DNA of 64,000 nucleotides from Tetracentron sinense. Lineage: Eukaryota; Streptophyta; Magnoliopsida; Trochodendrales; Trochodendraceae. A program made the translations under genes and the position numbers. Shown here one piece after another: positions 55,296-64,000 of this stretch. The stretch's first letter is position 1, and each line of letters opens with the position of its first letter. The notes beneath the pieces were generated by a model, which was not told the DNA's origin, did no database searches, and saw only the letters and a program-made list of their open reading frames with translations. The DNA is taken from positions 29,084,445 to 29,148,444 of the forward strand of contig CM026570.1 of assembly GCA_015143295.1 (NCBI GenBank). Direction: 5' to 3'.

Positions 55296-56607
55296 GGAAT
55301 ACTCAGCGAGTACAAGCCCCTAACTAACAATGGTAATAACGAACAACATCATATACAAGTAATGGGAGGAGTATAGTTCATAATCATTTCTAGCAACCTC
55401 ATACATAAACATTTTATCAAGTCATAATTATTATGAAACTAAAACATGTCTATGCATCATACAATTCCTCTTTGAGTTGTCCTTTCAATATTTCTTATGA
55501 GCCAGAGGTTAGCACCCGCATATCCCTGGGCTACCAACCTCCTTGACAGTACAATACCTTTCTTATGAGCCAGGGGTTAGCACCCGCACATCCCTAGGCT
55601 ACAAACCCCCTTGACAGTACAATACACTTCTTATGAGCCAGAGGCTAGCACCCTCACATCCCTGGGCTACCAGCCTCCTTGACAGTACGATACCTTACTT
55701 ATGAGCCAGAGGTTAGCACCCGCACATCCCTGGGCTACCAACCCCCTTGACAGTACAATACCTTTCTTATGAGCCAGAGGTTAGCACCTGCATAATCCTG
55801 GGCTACTAACCTCCTTGACAATACCATTTCCTTTCTTATGAGCCAGAGGTTAGCACCCTTAACTGGGGCTACCAACCTCCTTGACAGTGCAACATTTCCG
55901 AGTCCTTTCTTATGAGCCAGGGGTTAGTACCCGCATGATCCCTGGGCTACCAACCCCCTTGACAATGCAATACGTTTCTTATGAGCCAGAGGCTAGCACC
56001 CGCATAATCCTGGGCTACTAACCTCCTTGACAATACCATTTCCTTTCTTATGAGCCAGAGGTTAGCACCCTTAACCGGGGCTACCAACCTCCTTGACAAT
56101 ATCCTCCATCTACATATGTGCTCGTGCATAGCAATCGTGAAATCATGATGACATATAGCATTTTAACAATTCCCAACTCACATGAGAATTTAAGAAGCGA
56201 AATAAACACATGCATACAACTTGCCAAAGGGGGAACATTTATGTGACTCATGCTTTCAAATCTTAGTTTATTCATGCATTCTATCAAACATGTGGTATTC
56301 AACCTTTTTACCTTTAGTTATTTCATATTTTCTCATTCGAACATTTCATCAAACACTTGGGGAGTGTTCATTATGCGTAATATGCCCTTCCACCATTTTT
56401 CCCATCATTCAACACATCACAACATGGCATCCAATCGCCTCCACTCCTCATCCATTCATACATTCCACCATTTGTTTGTATTATCTTGTTTATGTTTTAG
56501 GGATTTAGCATATACCAACACAAGGGAGCAATGGGGAAGATCCAACACATATTTACTTAGAAAAATCCTAGGTTATTTACCAAAGTAACTAGGAAGAGTG
56601 TACTAAC
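55268..56607 (-). other. Putative LTR leader intron (element E 3' LTR)
   Basis: Donor-like CAAG|GTTAGTACAC at 56607 and acceptor-like CGGCAG|GT ending at 55268, 1340 bp, with nine hairpin units inside. Confidence 0.45.
55494..56106 (-). repeat. 67-bp tandem hairpin array, element E 3' LTR (9 units)
   Basis: Nine units with the same three stem versions as in composite F, plus two units with a single G-U type intermediate. The element E 5' LTR has the matching array at 63370-63985. Confidence 0.88.
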
Positions 56608-56862
56608 CTTGAAAAGGGAAAGAAAAATCCTTGAGGATGATGTAGAAACGCTGCCCTAGCTTGGTAGAGGTACTCCACACGAGCTTGAGGTTGGATTTGG
56701 AGAATCCAAGCCTTTTAGAACGGTTCTAGGGTTCTAAAACCCTTGATTCAAGCTCTTCTTGGTTTCAAGCAAAACCCTCTTTGGAATGCTCAAGATCCTT
56801 TCCTTCTCTTTCTAGGAACTCTCCTTGGTTTAGGGTAACCCAAAAACCCTCCTAAAGTCTTC

Positions 56863-56871
56863 TATTTATAG
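56863..56871 (-). promoter_or_regulatory. TATA box of element E 3' LTR
   Basis: The minus strand reads CTATAAATA, then GAAGAC. It lies between the palindrome array and the donor-like site, as in LTR L1. Confidence 0.5.
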
Positions 56872-56924
56872 TGTAAGGGGTAAAAAACCCCTAAAAAATC
56901 GTATCCAAGAAAGTAAAATCGCGT

Positions 56925-57070
56925 ATCTACGATCGTTCGTAGCGATTTACGATCGATCGTAGCTTCCTACGATCAATCGTAGTTTCACCCGAGAGTTTCC
57001 AGAATTTCTGGGGCTTTACGATCGATCGTAGAAACTCTACGATCGTTCGTAGGGTCCCTACGAGCGATCG
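56925..57070 (-). repeat. Palindrome array TACGATCGATCGTA in element E LTR
   Basis: Three copies of TACGATCGATCGTA or TACGATCAATCGTA and several TACGATCGTTCGTA-like variants lie within 145 bp. Only the bases around the CGATCGATCG core differ from the arrays of other subfamilies, and they differ symmetrically. Confidence 0.8.
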
Positions 57071-57606
57071 CAACTTTTGCAGAAAGCTTCAGCATTTTTG
57101 CATTTTCGTATCTCGGCCATAACTTTTGACTCGCTTGTCTGATTTTGACGATTCAACTTGCGTTCGATTCATCTTTCAAAGGAGAACAACTTTTATGTGT
57201 TTTACAACTTCCAATTATTTCTTTTTATTGGACCATTTTGCCCCTAAACCTGACTGATCCGAAATTGGGTTTCGTCAATCCAGATTTTAAACCGACCCGA
57301 CTTCAGAAATCGGTCTTTTGACCTAACACCAACTCAAAACCAAGACAAGTGATCAACATGAACCCAGAAGAGGGTTCAATTACCTTTCCAAAAATCCAAG
57401 AATCGCTTGATTCCGACGAGCGGTGTGAATGGTAGGGCTATTTAGATTCGAGGGTATGCCGAGGCATAACCCTTGTCAATACTCAAGAGTATTCTATACT
57501 CTTGCCTATTTCATTCCAAACACCCATACACTATAAATACATTCTTATATGCTTTAGTGTATGATATCATTCGTCGTACATGGCCATCAAGATCCGGGGT
57601 TCTACA

Positions 57607-57620
57607 TCCTCCCCCCCTTA
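57607..57620 (-). promoter_or_regulatory. Polypurine tract of element E
   Basis: The minus strand reads TAAGGGGGGGAGGA directly before the LTR start. Confidence 0.85.
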
Positions 57621-57685
57621 CAGAAATTTCATCCTCGAAATTGGAACGATACATAGAGATTATAAAGAACAAAATTACATAAACA

Positions 57686-60600
57686 TCACTCAAACAAATT
57701 AGGATATTTTTCCCTCACTTCCGCTTCGCGCTCCCATGTAGCTTCTTCTCGTGAATGGTGTTGCCATCGAACAAGAACCAAGGGGATGACCTTATTACGC
57801 AAGACTTGATCCCTACGGTCCAAAATTTGAACCGGCTCTTCCACCAAAGTGAGATCCTCTCGGACTTCTAGCGTATCAAGGTCGATCACATGAGAAGGAT
57901 CCGGAATATATTTCCGAAGCATAGATACATGGAATACGTTGTGAACCGCCGCCATGTGAGTGGGTAGAGCAACCCGGTATGCAACTTCACCAATTCGGGT
58001 GATAATTTCAAATGGACCAACATACCTCGGGCTGAGCTTTCCTCTTTTGCCAAACCTCATAACACCCTTTGTCGGTGAAACCTTCACAAATACCATATCG
58101 CCAATACGGAACTCAAGATCTCGTCTACGGGTGTCGGCATAGCTCTTTTGCCTGTCCTGAGCCGTCTTTAATCTCTCTCTGATGATCTTGACTTTATTCG
58201 CGGTATGTTCAATCAATTCCGGGCCCAATATCTTTCTCTCTCCAACTTCATCCCAGTATAGGGGAGATCTACAACTTCGACCATACAAGGCCTCAAAAGG
58301 AGCCATTTGGATGCTCGCCTGATAGCTGTTATTGTAGGCGAATTCCACCAATGGCAAGTGATCCTCCCAACTGCCTTTGAAGTCCAACATGCAAGCTCGG
58401 AGCATGTCCTCTATAACCTGGTTCACCCTCTCGGTCTGTCCATCTGTCTGAGGATGAAAGGCGGTGCTAAAGTCTAGTCGGGAACCCATGGCATCCTGAA
58501 AACTTTTCCAAAACCTGGATGTGAATCTTGGATCCCGGTCTGAGACAATGCTCACTGGTACTCCATGCAATCGGACTATCTCTTTGATGTACAAGGCAGC
58601 TAACTGATTTGAGTTGAATGTAGTCCGGTACGGTAAGAAATGGGCGGACTTCGTGAGTCTGTCAACAACAACCCATATCGCATCAGTCTTTCTAACTGTC
58701 TTTGGCAACCCCACAATGAAGTCCATAGAGATATGTTCCCATTTCCACTCGGAAATAGGGAGAGACTGCAACAGACCCGCCGGTCTCCTGTGCTCGGCCT
58801 TGACTTGTTGGCACACCAAGCATCGGGACACGTACTCCGCTATTTCTCGCTTCATGTTCCGCCACCAAAAGTGCTTCTTCAAGTCCCTATACATCTTGGT
58901 ACCCCCGGGGTGAACGGTGTACTTGGACCGGTGAGCCTCGTACAAGATTTCTCGTTTAAGCTTCTCATCGGCTGGGACACATACTCTTTCCTTGAAAGTG
59001 ATAATTCCATCATCCCTCACCGCAAAATCCTTGCTGCCACTTTTAACTGACTGGTCTCGGCAAGACAGTAGCTCGGCATCCATTCCCTACAACTCCCTCG
59101 TCATGCTCAGGATATATGGCCTAACTGTGATATTAGCCATTACTGGCCCAAAAGTAGGGAGACTAAAACTGATGTCGAGGTTGGATGCATCTTCTTAACC
59201 TCCCCCTTTCCCTCAACTCATGTGCGCCAAGTCCAGTGGGCTTCCTGCTTAAGAGCTCGCTACAAACTCCCTTGCCGATGTATTGAATGGAACATCTTTA
59301 GTCTTTCAAAACTCTACCCATGTTCCGCTGCCTTAATTCAATTCCCTGTTGGTATAACATTACTTCAAGCTTTTAATGGTCCGTAAATACGTCGAACTGT
59401 TTCCCCATAAGGATAATGTCGCCAAATATTCAAGGCAAACACAACTGCGGCGAGCTCTAAATCGTCAGTGGGATAATTCTTCTCATGCTCTTTCAATTGC
59501 CTGGAGGCGTAAGCAATGACTTTGCCGTGCTGCATAAGTACACATCGCAACCCCACATGCGAGGCGTCACTGTAAACCACAAAACCACCACTCCCGGATG
59601 GCACAGTAAGGCCGGGGCCGTGTTTTCTTCTTCAACTCTGGAAGCTCTCTTCGAATCTTCGCCCACGTAAACTTAGCATTCTTTCATCGCAGGTAAGTGA
59701 GAGGTGGCAGCCAAACTGAGAATCCCTCCCGAATCCTCCATAATAGCCTGCCAACCCAGAAACTACGTATCTCTGTGACGCTCTTGGGTCTCTCCCATAT
59801 CATAACTGCCTCTATCTTTGCCGGGTCAACAGAAATACCCTCGGCCGACACTACGTGGCCTAGGAACGCCACCTTATCCAACAAAAATTCACACTTGCTT
59901 AACTTAGCGTATAGCCTATGCTCTCTCAATATCTCCAGAGCAAGACGAAGGTCTCGTGCGTGATCTTCCCGTGTCTGGGAATACACCAAAATGTCATCTA
60001 TGAACATAATCACACATCGATCCAAGTACGATCGGAACACCCGGTTCATCAAATCCATGAACGCCGCCGGTGCATTCGTCAGCCCAAAAGGCATGACAAG
60101 GAACTCGTAGTGCCCATACCGAGTCCTGAAAGCTGACTTCGGAACATCTGCCGCCTTGATCTTTAACTGATGATACCCCGATCTAAGATCAATCTTGGAG
60201 AAAAATCTCGCTCCCTTCAGTTGGTCAAACAAGTCGTCTATCCGAGGCAAAGGATAACATGTCTTAATAGTTATCTTATTCAACTACCGGTAATCTATGC
60301 ACATTCTCATTGACCCGTCTTTCTTTTTCACAAAGAGGACCGAAGCTCCCCATGGTGACACACTTGGTTGGATGAAACCAAGTTGTTGTAACTCCTCAAT
60401 TTGCTTCTTTAATTCCTCAAGCTCTATTGGGGCCATTCTATATGGTGCCCTTGAAATCGGAGCGGTGCCTGGAGTAAGCTCTATAGTGAACTCAATCTCC
60501 CGATCTGGAGGCAATCCGGGAAGTTCCTCCGAAAACACATCCAAGAACTCACTCACGACCGGAATGACCGAGGAGTTTTGTGCTTTTGGGTTTGCTAAGC

Positions 60601-60999
60601 TCAAAGCTGCGAGGCGAGCAATGTCTCTTTCCCTCAACCCTCGAAAGTAAAATGGCTTAACTCCCATCGGCTCAAAGTTCACCATCTTCTCGAAACATGC
60701 CACATGTCCGTGGTGAGCCGATAGCCAATCCATACCAAGTATGACATCGAAATCTAAGTCTTGGAAGTCCAGGATGATGAGGTCGGCTAACAACTCATTT
60801 TGTCCCACTTGGACTACACAGTCCCTGTATACACGGTCCGTGTCCACTGACTTGTCGAGCGGTGTGGAGATGGTTAATTCATGCTTCAACTAACTGGACT
60901 TGGTTGGAAATCCTTTCGTAAAGCTAGGCGATACAAAGGAATGAGTGGATCCTGTGTCGATCAACACTCAGGCTAGGCATTCATTCACTAATAACGCGC
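57686..60999 (-). pseudogene. pol: Tekay pol of element E (PR-RT-RH-INT-chromodomain)
   Basis: From the acceptor at 61000 the frame enters the protease (DTGSTHSFV), RT ([21 protein letters not shown]), RNase H (YSDASHVGL) and integrase. The integrase part 59083-57686 (465 codons) is open: zinc region with CLVCQQVK, core SMDFIVGLP / VSDRDPRF / HPQTDGQTERVNQ, GPFEII and a chromodomain-like tail ending REKYPNLFE. Stops are TGA 60968-60970, TAG 60890-60892 and TAG 60284-60286, all explained by C to T. The stretch 59190-59720 (RT connection and RNase H) has many small indels. The best-preserved integrase in the window is here. Confidence 0.93.
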
Positions 61000-61135
61000 C
61001 TGTGTGATTAATTAAATTCACGTTAATAGATTTCACGCAATAACACATAAGTACAGGTAGCATGTCATACATATAAGCAATCACATTACATAATAACAGC
61101 CAATTACAACTCGAAACTTTAGCATGATAGCGTAC
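61000..61135 (-). other. Putative gag-pro intron of element E (136 bp)
   Basis: The minus strand reads CAAG|GTACGC at 61135 and CACACAG|GCGCG at 61000. The frame effect and length equal those in composite F. Gag is fully open up to this donor in element E. Confidence 0.7.
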
Positions 61136-62402
61136 CTTGCACGACATCGTCAGATGCACGTGCATCCCGTTCCGATAAGGCAAAAACCTGACCCTGGTTT
61201 GCCCTACGAGGCGGTGGAGTGGATAACGTGGGTCGTGAAGGCCTAGACGCAGAAGCCTGTGAGGATCCCGGCTGGGAATCCTGTCGAACTGGGGGCCTAC
61301 TCCCCTGGGGTTGGATAGGCTGCAGCTGCCTGCGTGGGCAATCCCTGACCATGTGATTCACATCTCCATAGTGAAAGCACCCACCCGAAATCCTCCGACA
61401 TTCACCAATCCGGTGACTCCGACCACAATAGGAGCACTCCTCAAATGCTGATGAGGATGAAGGTGGAACATATCGGGTGGCCTGTGAAAGTGTGGGACGA
61501 GGTACCGGTGTAGTGGTAGGCCGAGATACCTGTGATGTCAAGGGAGGCCTCGGTGACCGTATCAGCCTGGATGCCTGATATGGGGCTGTCCTAACCCTCT
61601 TCTCTGCCGACCCCGAACTACTCGACTGGCCTCGAGTCATATCCCTTCTCTTGAAGAATTCTTCCGAATTCTTCTCGGCAAGCTTCGCCTTGCTCATAAC
61701 CTCTCCCAAGGTAGCCACCTGGAACATCGAGACCCTGTCTCTAATGGAGGGTTTCAATCCCCGCTCAAATTTCCTGACTCGCATATGCTCTGATGCAATT
61801 AGGTGAGGTGCGAATCTCGATAACTCCACGAAGGTAGCCTCATAATCGGCCACACTCAACTCTCCTTGTTCAAGAGTCATGAATTCAATCTCCTTCTGTT
61901 CTTTGACAGCTGCTGGAAAATACTGCTTATAGAAGACATCCAAAAATTCCGGCCATGTCCACGGCTCCCCCGCCCTGGTGGACTCCCTCTGTCTCTGTGC
62001 GGCTCTCCACCAATGCTCGGCCGCACCTTCCATCACGAAGGTGGCCCAGTCCACTCTCTGTTCATCCGTGCAGTGGAGCGCTCTAAAAATATTTTCCAAT
62101 TGCATCACCCATGCCTCGGCGACCATGGGGTCAGTAGTACCAAAAAAGGTAGGAGGACGTAATCTCCTAAATGCCTCCAATCCTGAAGCATGGTGTGCCG
62201 GAGGTGGCAGAGGTGTAGAAGGAGTAACAGCAACCGGCCTTGCTGCTAACATAGCCAAAGTCTCGGCTATAGATGCAAAAGCTTGGGCAAAATCGGGTTG
62301 CTCGTCACCGGAAGGGGCATCACTTCCATTTCCCCTCGTATTGTATCCGTGACCCGGAGCACCGTGTCTCATGATGTGATCCTGAGAACGACAGTACCAC
62401 AT
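61136..62402 (-). CDS. gag: Tekay gag of element E, open reading frame
   Basis: The frame is open from ATG 62402 (more likely start ATG 62372) to the donor at 61136. If the intron is retained it ends at 61119 after GTLSC, giving 427 residues. It holds the retrotransposon Gag domain (residues about 95-245), a Ser/Pro linker and zinc knuckles. In the second knuckle [14 protein letters not shown] the second Cys is replaced by Tyr, which should impair RNA binding. The first (CSYCGRSHRIGEC) is kept. Gag would form the particle and bind the element RNA. This is the only stop-free Tekay gag in the window. Confidence 0.9.
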
Positions 62403-62697
62403 GAGTCTAACTTGGATACGTGTTTAGCAACAATTCAATAATTGCACAATATTTAATAACAATTTTAGCATCCCTATCATTTATTGAGCATATGACAATT
62501 CATTCAAGGTATACACAGCAACAACAAGCATACGTTCGTGTTCTAGCGTAGGTTACTAAGTGCGGTTTGGCTTTCCAACCGGTTATGGACTAAGACTAAG
62601 TTATTAGTCTATACTTGGAATACGACTCCTCTTAATGGCCTAAGACCTTATTCAATCACAGTATCAGTTCTAGTGACCCTAAGGACTCTAACGCCTA

Positions 62698-62710
62698 GGC
62701 TTTGATACCA
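62698..62710 (-). promoter_or_regulatory. Primer binding site of element E, initiator tRNA-Met
   Basis: The minus strand reads TGGTATCAAAGCC, four bases from the LTR edge at 62715, identical to that of composite F. Confidence 0.85.
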
Positions 62711-62714
62711 CCTC

Positions 62715-64000
62715 TGTCATGCCCCAAAATACCCCCTAGGAGTTTAGGGATACTTTAGGTGGACTATACAAACCTGCCAAACCATCCTGTAATGAACAAG
62801 GCAAAATATAATACTAATACAATGATAATCAGAGCGCGGAAGCTAAACATAAAATGCGGAAGCGCAACCAACTCTTTTTTTTTTTTCTAAAGTTCCAAAA
62901 CAGTATTCCAAGTTTAACATATGTACACCACGTCTAAGCCTAAGGTGGACAGGCCCACCTAACAAAATACAAAAGATAAAATACAACTCTGTCTCGCTCA
63001 ATAGTCACCCCCGTGGGGCCAATGGTCTAAGTCTCTCGCCTCCGCCTGAGGCTCGACTACTAGATCCGCATAAGGTTCCTCCTCGCCATAGTCATCCTCT
63101 ATCCAAGGACCCGGATCACAAATGTCAAGAGGGACTCGGGTACCTGCCGACATGAAAGTACGGCTGAGCATGGAATACTCAGCGAGTACAAGCCCCTAAC
63201 TAACAATGGTAATAACGAACAACATCATATACAAGTAATGGGAGGAGTATAGTTCATAATCATTTCTAGCAACCTCATACATAAACATTTTATCAAGTCA
63301 TAATTATTATGAAACTAAAACATGTCTATGCATCATACAATTCCTCTTTGAGTTGTCCTTTCAGTATTTCTTATGAGCCAGAGGTTAGCACCCGCATATC
63401 CCTGGGCTACCAACCTCCTTGACAGTACAATACCTTTCTTATGAGCCAGGGGTTAGCACCCGCACATCCCTGGGCTACCAACCCCCTTGACAGTACAATA
63501 CACTTCTTATGAGCCAGAGGCTAGCACCCTCACATCCCTGGGCTACCAGCCTCCTTGACAGTACGATACCTTACTTATGAGCCAGAGGTTAGCACCCGCA
63601 CATCCCTGGGCTACCAACCCCCTTGACAGTACAATACCTTTCTTATGAGCCAGAGGTTAGCACCCGCATAATCCTGGGCTACTAACCTCCTTGACAATAC
63701 CATTTCCTTTCTTATGAGCCAGAGGTTAGCACCCTTAACCGGGGCTACCAACCTCCTTGACAGTACAACATTTCCGAGTCCTTTCTTATGAGCCAGGGGT
63801 TAGTACCCGCATGATCCCTGGGCTACCAACCCCCTTGACAATGCAATACGTTTCTTATGAGCCAGAGGCTAGCACCCGCATATTCCTGGGCTACTAACCT
63901 CCTTGACAATACCATTTCCTTTCTTATGAGCCAGAGGTTAGCACCATTAACCAGGGCTACCAACCTCCTTGACAATATTCTCCATCTACATATGTGCTCG
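62715..64000 (-). mobile_element. Element E 5' LTR, 3' half (cut by window end)
   Basis: It begins TGTCATGCCCC on the plus strand (reverse of the LTR end) and runs colinear with 54837-56100. It includes the micro-ORF, the hairpin (63163-63183) and nine hairpin units (63370-63985). The U3 half lies beyond the window. Confidence 0.92.
62998..63171 (-). CDS. LTR micro-ORF, acidic 57-aa peptide (element E 5' LTR)
   Basis: From the hairpin ATG at 63171 it reads MLSRTFMSAGTRVPLD, DPGPWIEDDYGEEEPYADL and ends RDLDHWPHGGDY, TGA 62998-63000. It is uninterrupted and lies in the LTR that would head the element RNA, upstream of gag. Confidence 0.6.
   Translation of the reverse strand: MLSRTFMSAGTRVPLDICDPGPWIEDDYGEEEPYADLVVEPQAEARDLDHWPHGGDY

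Larger units (their letters stand above)
54837..57606 (-). mobile_element. Element E 3' LTR (Tekay), chimeric U3
   Basis: The minus strand starts TGTAGAACCCCGG at 57606 and ends CGTGACA at 54837 (2770 bp). From 54837 to about 56713 it is nearly the LTR of composite F. Beyond that it is unrelated to F and carries ACGATCGATCGT palindromes (56925-57070) instead. It has nine hairpin units (55494-56106). The left flank is CTAGG; the other TSD copy is outside the window. Confidence 0.9.

Noticed and set aside
58640-59050. Plus-strand frames of 100-136 codons opposite the integrase, also seen opposite pol of composite F
   Set aside because: They are antisense shadows of well-conserved integrase and RT codons and have no domain of their own.

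Overview
The window looks like repeat-dense nuclear DNA of a flowering plant, probably a eudicot. It holds LTR retrotransposons nested in each other and I found no intact host gene, tRNA or rRNA gene. The Ty3/gypsy elements belong to the Tekay/Del group of chromoviruses: CCHC Gag, DTG protease, reverse transcriptase, RNase H, DDE integrase and a C-terminal chromodomain-like tail. They have very long LTRs (2.3-2.9 kb) that start TGTAG and end near CGTGACA. Two SIRE-like Ty1/copia elements (one with an env-like ORF), an Angela/BARE-like copia remnant and a Tat/Ogre-like gypsy remnant make up most of the rest.

Layout. 1-294: end of a Tekay-type LTR. 295-6103: copia remnant with its 3' LTR, split by a solo Tekay LTR (665-3542). 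6240-13690: reverse-strand Tekay element A, with an abnormal LTR at 6240-7645 and a solo LTR inside its gag (11218-13604). 13691-21293: reverse-strand Tat/Ogre-like remnant with a nested solo LTR (15289-17789, perfect 5-bp TSD) and an 82-bp higher-order minisatellite. 21294-21882: fragments of a diverged LTR. 21883-44450: SIRE-like element 1 (5' LTR, RNase H, env-like ORF, 3' LTR). It was invaded by a poly(A) retroposon and by a Tekay composite (23937-39535, TSD GTATG) with the order LTR, internal, partial LTR, internal, LTR. 44451-54836: SIRE-like element 2, broken by two solo Tekay LTRs (TSDs ATTGA and GGGAT), plus unclassified LTR-like DNA. 54837-64000: reverse-strand Tekay element E, cut by the window edge.

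The most interesting signals lie inside the Tekay LTRs. Most of them share this order: an array of short palindromes, a TATA-like site in several, a splice-donor-like AAG|GTTAGTACAC, a tandem array of hairpins whose stems change in a compensatory way, a hairpin with ATG in its loop, an acceptor-like CGGCAG|GT, and a short ORF for an acidic peptide (core PWxEEEY, end LDxW..Y.DY). Lengths of this ORF differ between subfamilies only by multiples of three. A second intron-like segment (136-144 bp, GT-AG) separates gag from protease in all four internal regions. If it is retained, Gag ends early. If it is removed, Gag and Pol are fused in frame. These are sequence inferences; no transcripts were available.

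Nearly all in-frame stops in the Tekay and env-like genes are CGA to TGA or CAG to TAG changes, as expected from deamination of methylated cytosine in silenced elements. Two stretches (about 32090-32675 and 59190-59720) are full of small indels next to near-identical sequence and may be assembly-quality problems. The composite should be read with that in mind.
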